From the NCBI RefSeq assembly GCF_008905045.1, contig NZ_VWMY01000053.1, positions 17,640 to 81,639 of the forward strand: a DNA stretch of 64,000 nucleotides, in the 5' to 3' direction. Below, piece after piece: positions 30,463 through 39,650 of the stretch. The translations under genes and the position numbers were made by a program. Every line of letters starts with the position of its first letter. The first letter of the stretch is position 1. The stretch comes from Streptomyces albicerus. GTDB lineage: Bacteria; Actinomycetota; Actinomycetes; Streptomycetales; Streptomycetaceae. Under the pieces are notes generated by a model. It did not search any database, was not told the origin of the DNA, and saw only the letters and a list, made by a program, of their open reading frames with translations.

Positions 30463-31251
30463 TCAGTGCTCGGGGGCCGGCCAGGCGGTGTCGTCCTCCA
30501 TCAGGTCCAGGTCCGGCGGTACGAGCGTCGTGGACTCCACCAGTCCCTTGAGCAGGTTGTGCAGCAGGCTGTTGTCGTTGGGGCGGCCCTGCGACTTGTC
30601 GTGCATCAGCGCGTACCTGAAGCCGGTGCGGTCCAGGCGGCGGCGTACGGCCTCGATCCGGTGCTCGACCTTGCGCTCGGTCCAGCCCGCGTCCGGGCGG
30701 AGGTAGGTGAGCTGCTTGACGGTCATGGCGTACGTCAAGGGGCGCGGATCCTCCTCGTACAGCAGGTACCGCTGGCCGAGGACCACCAGCAGCAGCCGTT
30801 CGTCGTCGTCGAGCGCCCAGGTCTCCGGCCGCACGGTCTCGGCGCGCCTCCGTGACACCGGCCCCTGGTCGTCGTGGCCCGCCACATACAGCTCGACCAG
30901 GTGCTCCCGGTAGCCCGAGCCCTTCACGAACAGCGGGGTGTAGCCGGTGGCGAGCGGGATCGGCTCGGTGCTGATGTGCACCATCCGGCCGCGCGGCAGC
31001 CGGACGAGCTGCTGCCCGGTGTTGCGCAGCCACCACTGCCCCGCGCGGTACGTCAGCTCGCCGTGCCGCCGGCTCACCCGAAGGTCGTCCACGCCGACAC
31101 CAAGGTCCACATCCGGCTTCTCGCCGCGCCCGAAACAGACCGTCAGCCCCGACCGGGGCGGGGCGCTGAGATCGCCGGTGACCGTGCGGGCGTGCAGGGT
31201 GCCGGGCAGGGCGGGCGCGACACCGCGCGCGAGGCTGGCGGAGAGGGGCAT
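30463..31251 (-). CDS. FHA-domain protein
   Basis: 262 residues. An FHA-type phosphothreonine-binding domain: FGRGEKPDVDLGVGVDDLRVSRRHGELTY holds the conserved Gly-Arg, Ser-Arg-Arg-His elements. The C-terminal half (LTYLRPDAGWTERKVEHRIEAVRRRL) looks like a winged-helix DNA-binding domain. No membrane segment is present. A role as effector of the neighbouring kinases is likely from context (inference). It is convergent with the first kinase and ends 52 bp from it. Confidence 0.75.
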   Translation of the reverse strand: MPLSASLARGVAPALPGTLHARTVTGDLSAPPRSGLTVCFGRGEKPDVDLGVGVDDLRVSRRHGELTYRAGQWWLRNTGQQLVRLPRGRMVHISTEPIPLATGYTPLFVKGSGYREHLVELYVAGHDDQGPVSRRRAETVRPETWALDDDERLLLVVLGQRYLLYEEDPRPLTYAMTVKQLTYLRPDAGWTERKVEHRIEAVRRRLDRTGFRYALMHDKSQGRPNDNSLLHNLLKGLVESTTLVPPDLDLMEDDTAWPAPEH

Positions 31252-31416
31252 TGCTGGTCTCCTCGGTTCGTGACTTTCTCGGCACTCCTACGGGTGCACT
31301 CACCAGGGTGCCCACCCGCTCCGGGACCCCTCCCCAAAGCGGGCGCGTATAAAAGGGGGTGCCCCATCAACGGGGCTCAACGGCGTTGGTAAGCCTACGA
31401 GTTGAGGGGTTGCCCG

Positions 31417-31947
31417 ATGAGCACGGACAGGGGCCGGGCCAGCGGCGGCGCCGTGGCGCTGGCGCTGGCGCTGGCGCTGATGGTGGTTCTCACCGGCTGC
31501 GGCGGGAGCGGCGGCCAGGACGACGGCTCCGCGGAGGGGGCGGAGCCGTCGTCCACGAGTACGCCGTCGAGGGCGAGCGGCGCGGGAACACCGGCGAAGA
31601 CGGAGCAGCCGTCCTCGTCGGCGGCTTCCTCGCCCTCTCCCTCGCTCTCTCCCACGAGTGGACGGGCCGCGGCCGACGGCAGCGATGTCGGCGCCTGCTT
31701 CGACGGACGCTGCGACATCGCCTTGTCGAAGCCCACGTCCATCAAGGTCGACAGCCGGTTCGGCGTCAGCGTCCTCCGGGTCACGAAGATCACGGCCGAT
31801 TCCGTGGTGCTGCAGTCCTCGGGCGCCGGCACCTTCCTGAGCGCCTCGGTCGGCGAGGGCGGCACCGGTGGCCTGAATGGCCTCGGCTTCCGTGTGAAGT
31901 CCCTCGACGGTGGTACGGCGGTGCTGGAGTTCTTCCCCAAGGGCTGA
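31417..31947 (+). CDS. Small lipoprotein with Ser-rich linker
   Basis: 176 residues. Signal peptide with lipobox VLTGC, a Ser/Pro/Gly-rich linker (about 25-85), then a short beta-rich domain (VGACFDGRCDIALSKPTSIKV...TADSVVLQSSG) with one Cys pair. It is probably anchored outside the membrane. ATG 31417 follows GAGGGGT. It lies between FHA and kinase genes, which suggests a ligand or sensor partner for them. Not a family I recognise. Confidence 0.75.
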   Translation: MSTDRGRASGGAVALALALALMVVLTGCGGSGGQDDGSAEGAEPSSTSTPSRASGAGTPAKTEQPSSSAASSPSPSLSPTSGRAAADGSDVGACFDGRCDIALSKPTSIKVDSRFGVSVLRVTKITADSVVLQSSGAGTFLSASVGEGGTGGLNGLGFRVKSLDGGTAVLEFFPKG

Positions 31948-32077
31948 CTCGCCGGCAGGGGCATCCATGGGCAGGTGTTCGAGTGTCACGGACCCTTCTC
32001 CGTCGCTCCGGATCACCTCGGCCGAACCTACTGGCCGAGCGGAACCTCGTACGGCGCCTTCACGGGATGTTCGCGGG

Positions 32078-34387
32078 TCAGTACGCCGGCTTCAACGCTC
32101 CTCCAGGAAGTTTCTTGCCGTCCTCCCGTGCCACGCTGCACAGCACCTGGCGGAACCCGGCGTCCCACTCGTCGTCGTTGGTCTGCCAGCCCCACATCTC
32201 GTGTCCCTGGCCGCGGGCCCAGTTGATCCCGTACTTCTCCTCGCAGAGCCCTGCCGTGTCCACGCTGTCGCTCGAGCCCTCGCCCGAGGCCCAGGCCCAG
32301 CCGACCATCTGCTCGTCGTGCGGCTTGTCGCAGCTCACCAGGGTCTTGGTGTACGTGCCGTCCTCGTCCTCTTCGGCGTTGACGCAGTCACCCGGGCCCA
32401 GCTGCGTCGTGTACACCTCGTCGCCGAGCTTGCGGAACTCGCCGAGCGGGCCGCCGAGGGTGGCGTTCTTCAGGAAGAGCAGGCAGGCCGAGGCCGGCGG
32501 CTCGCTCTGCCCGGTCTCGGGCGTGAGGACGTACAGCACCGGGTCGGCCATGGTCTTGCGCAGCTCCGCGGTGCGCCGGGTGCACTCGCCGCGTACGGCC
32601 TCCGCGTCGGATGCCGGTACGGCGCTGTCGGCCGCCACGGTCGCGATGACCTGACCCTCGGGGTCGTCTTCGATGCAGTCGAGGAGCTTCAGGCCGGGCC
32701 GCCCCTTGAACTCCCCGGCCTTCCAGTCGGCCTCGACGCACTGCCCCGGCGTGAGCCCCTCGCGCAGCCCCACCTGCTTGCCGTACGGGTACGCGCTGCG
32801 GGTCACGGTCGGGGAGGGAGTCGCGACGGCCTTCACCCTGGCCTCCGGGCTCTTCGCCTCGCCCCCCGCGTCGCGGAACGTGGCAGCGCCCAGCGCGAAC
32901 CCGCCGCCCCCGACCAGCACGGCGGCGATCGCCAGCAGCACGGGCGTACGCCAGCCCGGCACCCGACGGACGCCGTCCGAAGTGCGCCGAGTGGGGGTGA
33001 CTGGCTCCTTCCCGGAAGGCACGGAGTGGCCGGGGCCTGTCGCGGTGCCGAGGCCGCCGGAGTCCGCCTCGGATCCGGACTCGGTCCCGGACCCGGGTTC
33101 GGTCCCGGCGCCGGGCTCGGTCCCGGCGCCGGGCTCGGTCCCGGACCCGGGCTCGGTCCCGGACCCGGGCTCGGTCCCGGACCCGGGCTCGGTCCCGGAC
33201 CCGGCGCCGGACCCGGACTCGGCCGGGCCGTCGGAGCGCTCGGAGCCGCCCGGCTTGGGCTCCCCGGAGCCATTGGACCGCCCCGACCCGGAGCCGTCGC
33301 TCGCCGAGCCGTCCCCCGATTCGTCCAGCGCGACGTCTGCCCCGGCCGAGCGGGCAGCCGAGGCGGCGACCGAGGCCACGGCCGGAGGCGACACCAGCGC
33401 CGGAGCGGACTCCGGTGCCGGCTCCCGGGCAGGGCCCGGCAGCACGGGCAGCGGCGCCCCAGGGGTGCCGGTCACCGCGGCCTCGTCGAGCAGTTCGCCC
33501 GCCTGCGTCGCCCGCATACGGTCCGACGGGTCCTTCGCCAGCAGGCCCATGATCACGCGGCTGAGCGGGTCGCTCGCGCGCCGCGGCACGGAAGGCACCG
33601 TGTTCAGCGCCGCCAGCAGGGTGGCGTCGAGCGTGTCCCGCTCGAACGGGGCGGTGCCCTCGACGGCGTAGTAGAGCGTGACGCCGAGCGAGAACAGGTC
33701 GGATGCGGAAGTCGCCTCGCCGCCGGACAGCCGCTCCGGCGCCACATAGCCCGGGGTGCCGACCACCATGCCGCTCTGGGTGATCCGGGTTTCACGGAGC
33801 CGCAGCGAGATGCCGTAGTCCGTGAGCAGGACCCGGCGGTCGGCGGCGCCGGAATGGTCCGGCGCCAGCAGGATGTTGGAGGGCTTCACGTCCCGGTGGA
33901 TGATGCCGACCCGGTGCCCGGCGGAGAGCGCGTCGAGGGCGGCCGCCCCGATCCTGGCCACCTCGTCGCTCGCCAGCGACCCGCGCTCCTTCACCACGGC
34001 GCGCAGATCCCGCGTACCCGGCAGGAACTCCATCACGATCCACGCGCGGTCGTCGTCCTCCACCACGTCGTACACCGTGATCACGTTCGGATGCTCGCGC
34101 AGCTGCGCCGCCTTCAGGGCCTCCTTGCGTCCCCGGCCGAAGGGGTCGCCGACGGCTCCGTCCGCTTCGTGCGGTACGTCGATCTCCTTGACCGCGACCT
34201 GCGCCCGGAGCTCCTCGTCCTCGGCCAGCCAGACGTTCCCCCCGCCGCCGGAACCCAGCAGCCGCCGCAGCCGGTACCGTCCGGCGATGGCCCGTTCCCG
34301 CTCCCCTGCCACCAGCGTTCTCTCCCTCGGCCGCGCTTTCCCGACCAGCCGCCGGTAGCGTTCGCTTCCGGCGACCGAGGACCTCAT
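32078..34387 (-). CDS. Membrane Ser/Thr protein kinase with repeat linker
   Basis: 769 residues. Kinase domain (about 25-300): P-loop GSGGGGNVW, VAVKE lysine, catalytic HRDVKPSN near 164-172, DYG in place of DFG near 190, and GTPGYVAPE. A Pro/Ala/Ser-rich juxtamembrane region includes a Gly-Ser/Ala-Gly-Thr-Glu-Pro repeat (about 394-436). One transmembrane helix lies near 480-503. The outer part has several Cys (TPGQCVEADW, CDKPHDEQMVGWAW, EKYGINWARGQG) typical of septum-formation or DUF4190-like sensors. The start ATG at 34387 is one choice; a GTG lies two codons upstream. Confidence 0.85.
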   Translation of the reverse strand: MRSSVAGSERYRRLVGKARPRERTLVAGERERAIAGRYRLRRLLGSGGGGNVWLAEDEELRAQVAVKEIDVPHEADGAVGDPFGRGRKEALKAAQLREHPNVITVYDVVEDDDRAWIVMEFLPGTRDLRAVVKERGSLASDEVARIGAAALDALSAGHRVGIIHRDVKPSNILLAPDHSGAADRRVLLTDYGISLRLRETRITQSGMVVGTPGYVAPERLSGGEATSASDLFSLGVTLYYAVEGTAPFERDTLDATLLAALNTVPSVPRRASDPLSRVIMGLLAKDPSDRMRATQAGELLDEAAVTGTPGAPLPVLPGPAREPAPESAPALVSPPAVASVAASAARSAGADVALDESGDGSASDGSGSGRSNGSGEPKPGGSERSDGPAESGSGAGSGTEPGSGTEPGSGTEPGSGTEPGAGTEPGAGTEPGSGTESGSEADSGGLGTATGPGHSVPSGKEPVTPTRRTSDGVRRVPGWRTPVLLAIAAVLVGGGGFALGAATFRDAGGEAKSPEARVKAVATPSPTVTRSAYPYGKQVGLREGLTPGQCVEADWKAGEFKGRPGLKLLDCIEDDPEGQVIATVAADSAVPASDAEAVRGECTRRTAELRKTMADPVLYVLTPETGQSEPPASACLLFLKNATLGGPLGEFRKLGDEVYTTQLGPGDCVNAEEDEDGTYTKTLVSCDKPHDEQMVGWAWASGEGSSDSVDTAGLCEEKYGINWARGQGHEMWGWQTNDDEWDAGFRQVLCSVAREDGKKLPGGALKPAY
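33081..33206. repeat. 18-bp in-frame tandem repeat, seven units
   Basis: Unit TCGGTCCCGGACCCGGGC, with one or two changes per copy, encodes Gly-Ser/Ala-Gly-Thr-Glu-Pro on the minus strand in the kinase linker between kinase domain and membrane helix. Confidence 0.9.
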
Positions 34388-34487
34388 GCTCACCCAGCCC
34401 GCTCGGGAGCCCTCCCGAACCGCGGGCGGACTGGGGGCTCTTCGCCACAGCCGATGCGCTCGCCGATTCGCCTGTCCATGTCGCCGC

Positions 34488-35930
34488 TCACCGGACGACC
34501 AGCGACCGGAACGCATTTCGCACGTCGGACTTGGACTCCGTGACGTACCTGTTCGACGGCGGGGTGTCGGAGTCGCCGTAGGAGAAGTACGAGATGACCG
34601 CGGGGCAACTCGAGCCGCTGATCTGGATCGTGCGCTTGGCGACGAGCTTGCCGGTGCGCAACTCGTAGACCTTCACCGGGATCGCGATCTTGTGGAAGCT
34701 CACGTACGTCAGGGCACTGGAGTCCCTGTCCCGGTACGGACACGTCTCGACGGAGGTTCCGAAGTCCTCCAGTCCCATGCAGACCACCAGGACGGCGTCG
34801 GCGGGGTCCTTGGCCTTCCAGGAGCCGGGGAGCTTGCCGGTGTAGTCGTCGCCGTACGCGTCGTTGTCGCCGTAGAACAGCGCGCGGTTGGTGCCTTTGC
34901 CCATGGGCTTGGCGCCGCTGTACTTCGCCGGCTTGGAGCAGTACTCGGGCTGGGTGCCGGTCCCGCCCGCGAGCAGGTCGCGGACATTGGCCAGCTCGAT
35001 GCTCAGCGTGGCCTTCCTGGCTCCCTTCCGGGCCTTGCCCGCGAGGTCGTCGTCGCCGGGGTACTGGTCGAGCAGCCGCTCGTAGTGCGTCCGGGCCTCC
35101 TGCCAGCTGCTGTCCGCCAAGAGGTCGTCACCGCATTCGACGAGCGCGGCGGGCGCGGTCCGCTCGACCGTGTCGGCGGACCGGTCCAGCCCGTCGTGGC
35201 TCCGCTTGCGGTCGCGGAGCCAGTCGGTGACGGTGACGGTGTCGCAGGGGTCCTTGGCGGGCAGGCGGCCGAGGAATCCGTTCAAGGTCGCTTCGACCGT
35301 CTTCTCGTTGCCGGGTTCCGCGAGGACCGAGGCGAGGGTGTCGAAGCCCTCCTCCAGGGCATCGGTGTTTCCGGTCAGCGCGGTGGTCAGCTCGGTCCGG
35401 GCCGTCTTCAGCCGGTTGCACGCCTGTACGGTCTCGTCGCCGCGGGCGGCCAGCGGGGCGTCGGCGATGCGGTGCCCGAACCACACCCTGTCCTGGGCGC
35501 TCAACACCTGTGGGCAGTCGCCGCTTTCGCGGGCCTCGGTGACGCTCTGCCCGATCCTGGAGGCGTCGAACCGCAGGAGCCCCACGGCCAGCAGCACCGG
35601 CAGCGTGATGCCGAGCGCGAGCAGGCGCTGACCGCGCAGCGCGACCCGGTCGGCACCTCTGCGCGCCAGGAACCACCCGTGGGCGACGACGGCCGCCCAC
35701 CACAGGAGCAGGGCGACTTCGTACGACGACGAGGCGGTCGACAGCAGCCTGGAGACGAGCACGACGGTGACGGCTACCGCGGCGATGGCGAGCCTGCGCC
35801 GCCGCAGCATCAGGTAGCCGGCCCCGAGCAGGGAGGCGTTGCCCAGGGCGACGGCCAGCGGGTCGTGCGCCCTGGCCTCGGGAGGCGCGAATTCCGGCAT
35901 GGCGGGCACGGCATGCGTCGGGTCACTCAT
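34488..35930 (-). CDS. Membrane protein of the kinase cluster
   Basis: 480 residues. Four or so hydrophobic segments near the N-terminus (about 29-135), then a large external region with Cys pairs (SGDCPQVL, VQACNRLK, CDTVTVTD, CSKPAKYSG) and a stretch reminiscent of a helical TPR (SWQEARTHYERLLDQYPGDDDLAGKARK). It shares the minus-strand orientation of the second kinase and is separated from it by 100 bp. ATG 35930 is preceded by GGGGGAGATCAGG. Function unknown; perhaps a kinase partner. Confidence 0.65.
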   Translation of the reverse strand: MSDPTHAVPAMPEFAPPEARAHDPLAVALGNASLLGAGYLMLRRRRLAIAAVAVTVVLVSRLLSTASSSYEVALLLWWAAVVAHGWFLARRGADRVALRGQRLLALGITLPVLLAVGLLRFDASRIGQSVTEARESGDCPQVLSAQDRVWFGHRIADAPLAARGDETVQACNRLKTARTELTTALTGNTDALEEGFDTLASVLAEPGNEKTVEATLNGFLGRLPAKDPCDTVTVTDWLRDRKRSHDGLDRSADTVERTAPAALVECGDDLLADSSWQEARTHYERLLDQYPGDDDLAGKARKGARKATLSIELANVRDLLAGGTGTQPEYCSKPAKYSGAKPMGKGTNRALFYGDNDAYGDDYTGKLPGSWKAKDPADAVLVVCMGLEDFGTSVETCPYRDRDSSALTYVSFHKIAIPVKVYELRTGKLVAKRTIQISGSSCPAVISYFSYGDSDTPPSNRYVTESKSDVRNAFRSLVVR

Positions 35931-36024
35931 CCTGATCTCCCCCGGTGGCAGAACGGGTCTGACTGCCCGCATTGTTCGGCCCTGCCTCCGGGACCCCTCC
36001 CGAGCTTCCTCGGGGTCGCTCAGA

Positions 36025-36906
36025 TCACCAGTTGCGCGGTGCCGATGCGCCCTGCCCGTACGTACGCCGGCCGGCGTCGGACGGCGCCTGGAACAGGGAT
36101 TCGGGCTCTGCCGGCGGGCTCGCCTGCGGGGCGGCGGCGCGACGGCGGGCCGCAGGTCGGCTCCAGTCGCCGTCCCCCAGCACCAGCAGCGGATCGAACA
36201 TCACCACCACACCCGCGAGCAGCAGGAAGATGACCGGGCCGATGAGCATGGGGAGCAGGAGCGAGTAGGCGGAGCCGCCCGCCCCGGGTGTGCCGGTCGC
36301 GTCGTGCAGGTGCACGCTGACGGCCGCCATGCCCGTGTAGTGCATGCCGGAGACGGCGACGCCCATGACGAGGCTCGCTCCCAGGCTCGTCAGGAAGCCG
36401 CGGATCGCGACCGCGGCCCAGAGCGCGGCGGTGGCGGCGACGACGGCGATCACGACGGAGAGGACGACCGTGCGGACGTCGTACTGCAGCTGACCGTTCA
36501 CGCGAATGGCCGCCATGCCTATGTAGTGCATGGCCGCGACTCCGAGGCCGGTGAAGGTGCCGGCCATGAGCAGTGTCGTCGTGCTCGCGCCGCGATAACC
36601 GACGGCGAAGACGCCGAGGCCGACCACGACGATCGCCACGCCGAGGCTGAGAATCGTCAGCCCGACGTCATACCGAATGCGGCTTTCCTCGACCTGGAAT
36701 CCGATCATGGCGATGAAATGCATCGTCCATATGCCGCAGCCGATCGACGCCGCTCCCAGCGCGAGCCAACCCGGCTTCCACGACTGGTCGTTGCGTAGCG
36801 ACCTGGTGATGCAGCGCAGTCCCAGAGCGGCTCCGAGGCACGCCATGACGTAGGCCGTCACCGGCGTGACCGCTCCATAACTGAATCCGTCGACCGTTCC
36901 TTGCAT
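36025..36906 (-). CDS. MHYT-domain membrane sensor
   Basis: 293 residues. Seven hydrophobic helices containing three MHYT-type motifs: MHFIAM, MHYIGM and MHYTGM, in a region that in other bacteria is thought to bind a metal and sense oxygen, CO or NO. There is no GGDEF or other output domain; a disordered Ala/Pro-rich C-terminus follows. ATG 36906 is preceded by GGGGGGA. It lies immediately next to the kinase-cluster membrane gene. Confidence 0.88.
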   Translation of the reverse strand: MQGTVDGFSYGAVTPVTAYVMACLGAALGLRCITRSLRNDQSWKPGWLALGAASIGCGIWTMHFIAMIGFQVEESRIRYDVGLTILSLGVAIVVVGLGVFAVGYRGASTTTLLMAGTFTGLGVAAMHYIGMAAIRVNGQLQYDVRTVVLSVVIAVVAATAALWAAVAIRGFLTSLGASLVMGVAVSGMHYTGMAAVSVHLHDATGTPGAGGSAYSLLLPMLIGPVIFLLLAGVVVMFDPLLVLGDGDWSRPAARRRAAAPQASPPAEPESLFQAPSDAGRRTYGQGASAPRNW

Positions 36907-37077
36907 GTGCCAACATCCCCCCGGAACACGATTGTTGCAGGGGACAGGTGTACGTGCCGTGACCGGACGGGAGCAAGCGGTTTCGGTCGATTCGCAGATA
37001 ACTGCGTGGCCCATCAACCAATTCAGGTCATCGATAGGATTCTTTCAGCCGGAGTGAACCATTCTGGTGGCGCGATC

Positions 37078-37875
37078 TCACCGCCGCTTCTCCGACGTCA
37101 CCGTGAACTGCGCCCCGTCGGGATCCCGAAGCACCGCCTCGACCGAGGACGCGCCTTCCTGGACCGTGCCCCCGTGGGCCAGCGCGGCGCGGACGCAGGC
37201 CTCGACGTCGGTGACCGCGAAGTGGACCTGCCAGTGCGGTCGGATCGTGGGATCGGGGGCGGCCTCCACCGCGCCGGAATGGATACGGGCCACCACGTCG
37301 CCGTCGCTGCGCAGCACGACGTCGTCCCCGTCGTAGTGGACCTCGCAGCAGCCGGGCTCCGCGGTGGCCCACTCCAGGACCTCGCCGTAGAACATGGCGG
37401 CGTCGAAGGCGTCGCGTGTGTGCAGCCGTACGAAGGCGGGGGCGGCCCGGCGCCAGGTCTCCCAGCCGGTGACGAGCTGACCCTCCCAGATGCCGAAGAC
37501 GGCTCCGTCGCGGTCGGCCAGCAGGGCGGCGCGGCCCGGCGGAAAGGCGATGGGCCCCACCGCTGTCGTACCGCCGCGCTCCTGGCCCCGGGCGACCGCC
37601 TCGTCCGCGCTGGCCACGGCGAAGTACGGGGTCCAGGCGACGGCCATCTGCCACATGGAGGCCACGGCGGCGATACCGGCGACCGGCACCCCTTCCGCGT
37701 ACGCGACCCGGAACCGGTCCATCAGCTTGACCGTCCGGAACCGCCAGCCAAGCACCGCCTGGTAGAAGCCCTCGGCGGCGTCCTGGTCGCGCGCCGTCAG
37801 GCTGACCCAGCACGGGGCGCCGACCACCGCATGACTGGAGATGACGTCGCTTCGGAGTGTTGCGTCGCGGTTCAT
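37078..37875 (-). CDS. Two-domain VOC (glyoxalase-like) protein
   Basis: 265 residues with two consecutive VOC-type domains: WVSLTARDQDAAEGFYQAVLGW at the N-terminus and a second (RLHTRDAFDAAMFYGEVLEW) in the C-terminal half, ending RDPDGAQFTVTSE. Such two-domain proteins may hydrolyse or isomerise a small substrate or bind a drug; the reaction is unknown. No operon partner. ATG 37875 begins MNRDATLRSD. Confidence 0.83.
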   Translation of the reverse strand: MNRDATLRSDVISSHAVVGAPCWVSLTARDQDAAEGFYQAVLGWRFRTVKLMDRFRVAYAEGVPVAGIAAVASMWQMAVAWTPYFAVASADEAVARGQERGGTTAVGPIAFPPGRAALLADRDGAVFGIWEGQLVTGWETWRRAAPAFVRLHTRDAFDAAMFYGEVLEWATAEPGCCEVHYDGDDVVLRSDGDVVARIHSGAVEAAPDPTIRPHWQVHFAVTDVEACVRAALAHGGTVQEGASSVEAVLRDPDGAQFTVTSEKRR

Positions 37876-38095
37876 GGCAGTACCGTCCTGAATCGTGCCG
37901 ACCGGCGTGCTCGGACGTCCGACAGCGTCGGAAGCATCCTCGGGGCCGTGGTTCCATCACCTCCAGCATCGCCCGCATCGGCGTCCCGCGCTCCGCACGC
38001 CGCACCCGAGCCGCGCCTGATGACGGGCCGCACCTCGTGCCCCGAGTACCCGGGGGCCGCGGCCGAAACAAGCCGCCAGGGCGGCACGGGCCGCC

Positions 38096-38455
38096 TCAGT
38101 CGTGCGCGGGGCGGTCGCTCAGCCGGTGGTCGGCCAGATTCAGCGCCTCGTCCACGACCCGGCGCAGATGTCCGTCCCGCAGGGAGTAGATCACCCGGCG
38201 GCCCTCCTTACGAGTGTTGACGAGCCCCGCGAGACGCAGCCGGGCCAGATGCTGACTGACGGCCGGACGGGCGGCGCCGCACCGCTCCGTCAGCGTCGAG
38301 ACGTCGGCCTCGTCGTCGGCCAGGGCATGCAGCAGGGCAAGGCGGGTGCGATCCCCCAGAAGGGCGAGCAGCTCCGCGGCGAGGGCGAACTGCTCCTCGC
38401 CCGGGGTGCGCGGATGCTCATCGTTCGCAGGTGATAGGTGCATGCGTGCGCTCAT
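38096..38455 (-). CDS. ArsR/SmtB metal-sensing repressor
   Basis: 119 residues from ATG 38455 (ATG 38443 is possible). Winged HTH: LLGDRTRLALLHALADDEADVSTLTERCGAARPAVSQHLARLRLAGLVNTRK. The C-terminal helix has Asp-Gly-His and a His 14 residues later; in CzrA-type sensors D-x-H...H...H binds Zn or Co, so three of the four usual ligands are kept. It lies head-to-head with a His-rich metal exporter. Metal is expected to release it from DNA. Confidence 0.85.
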   Translation of the reverse strand: MSARMHLSPANDEHPRTPGEEQFALAAELLALLGDRTRLALLHALADDEADVSTLTERCGAARPAVSQHLARLRLAGLVNTRKEGRRVIYSLRDGHLRRVVDEALNLADHRLSDRPAHD

Positions 38456-38460
38456 ACGCA
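38443..38460. promoter_or_regulatory. Possible ArsR operator
   Basis: TGCGT and ACGCA face each other across eight bases in the divergent ArsR/CDF gap, overlapping the ArsR start region. Metal sensors often bind such imperfect repeats; weak evidence. Confidence 0.3.
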
Positions 38461-38540
38461 CATAATGGCTTCGTGGGCGTCGCCGCGTCCACCGAGCACA
38501 CCGAGCACACCGGAAACGGGAAACCGGAAAGGGGACCCCT

Positions 38541-39641
38541 GTGAGCGCCGAGCACGACGGGCACACCCATCAGCACGGGCACGGGCACGGGCACGGGCAC
38601 GGGCACGGGCACGGGCACGGGCATCATGAGGAAGGGCACGGGAAGGCGCACGGCCGCCGCCTCTCCCACCGCCTCGGCCACCTCTTCACCCCCCACTCCC
38701 ACGTGACCACCGACAAGGTCGACCCCGCCCTGGAGTCCTCGGCCCGAGGCATCCGCACCCTCTGGATCTCCCTGGCCGCACTCGGCGCGACCGCCGCGGC
38801 CCAGGCGGTCGTCGTCGCGGTCTCCGGTTCGGTCGCGCTGCTCGGCGACACCGTGCACAACGCGGCGGACGCACTCACCGCCGTACCGCTCGGCATCGCC
38901 TTCGTTCTGGGCAGACGAGCGGCGACGCGCCGGTTCACATACGGCTACGGCCGGGCCGAGGACCTGGCGGGCCTGGTGATCGTGCTGACGATCGCAGCGT
39001 CCGCGGTCTTCGCGGGCTGGACCGCGATCGACCGGCTGTTCGCGCCACGCCCCGTCGAGCACATCCCGGTCGTCGCCGCGGCGGCCGTCATCGGCTTCGC
39101 GGGCAACGAGTGGGTGGCCCGCTACCGCATCCGCGTCGGCCGCGAGATCGGCTCGGCCGCGCTCGTCGCGGACGGACTGCACGCGCGCACCGACGGGTTC
39201 ACCTCGCTCGCCGTGCTCCTCGGCGCGGGCGGCGCGGCGCTCGGGTGGCAACTCGCCGACCCGGTGGTCGGGTTGGCGATCACGGCGGCCCTGCTGCTGG
39301 TGCTGCGCGACGCCGCGCGCGAGGTCTTCCGCCGGGTCATGGACGCGATCGACCCGGCGCTGGTCGACACGGCCGAGCGGGCGCTGCGCGAGGTGCCGGG
39401 CGTGCAGGGGGTCGGCGAGCTGCGGCTGCGCTGGATCGGCCACCGGCTGCGGGCCGAGGTGGCGGTGGTCGTCGACGGCGAGGCGAGCGTGCGGCAGGCC
39501 CATGGCATCGCGGTCGAGGCCGAACACGCCTTGCTGCACGCCGTCCCCGGCCTCACCGCCGCCCTGGTCCACGCGGACCCGTCACCCGCGCCGGGCGAGA
39601 CCGACCCTCATCAGGCTCTGGCCCACCACGCGACGGTCTGA
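38541..39641 (+). CDS. Cation diffusion facilitator with His-repeat N-terminus
   Basis: 366 residues. Six hydrophobic segments with CDF metal sites: HNAADALTAVP (TM2) and DGLHARTDGFTS (TM5), plus a cytoplasmic C-terminal domain with the ferredoxin-like fold. It should export Zn2+, Co2+ or Ni2+ in exchange for protons. The N-terminus has (Gly-His)8 from a hexanucleotide repeat and more His after it, probably for metal binding. GTG 38541 follows GGAAAGGGG. It is divergent from the ArsR sensor. Confidence 0.92.
   Translation: MSAEHDGHTHQHGHGHGHGHGHGHGHGHHEEGHGKAHGRRLSHRLGHLFTPHSHVTTDKVDPALESSARGIRTLWISLAALGATAAAQAVVVAVSGSVALLGDTVHNAADALTAVPLGIAFVLGRRAATRRFTYGYGRAEDLAGLVIVLTIAASAVFAGWTAIDRLFAPRPVEHIPVVAAAAVIGFAGNEWVARYRIRVGREIGSAALVADGLHARTDGFTSLAVLLGAGGAALGWQLADPVVGLAITAALLLVLRDAAREVFRRVMDAIDPALVDTAERALREVPGVQGVGELRLRWIGHRLRAEVAVVVDGEASVRQAHGIAVEAEHALLHAVPGLTAALVHADPSPAPGETDPHQALAHHATV
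38574..38621. repeat. CACGGG hexanucleotide repeat in the exporter gene
   Basis: Eight perfect copies of CACGGG encode alternating His and Gly in the metal-binding N-terminus. Copy number would change the His count directly. Confidence 0.92.
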
Positions 39642-39650
39642 GATTCGGGA

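Noticed and set aside
38574..38621. Possible CRISPR-like repeat
   Set aside because: Units are 6 bp with no spacers and are in-frame coding; not CRISPR.
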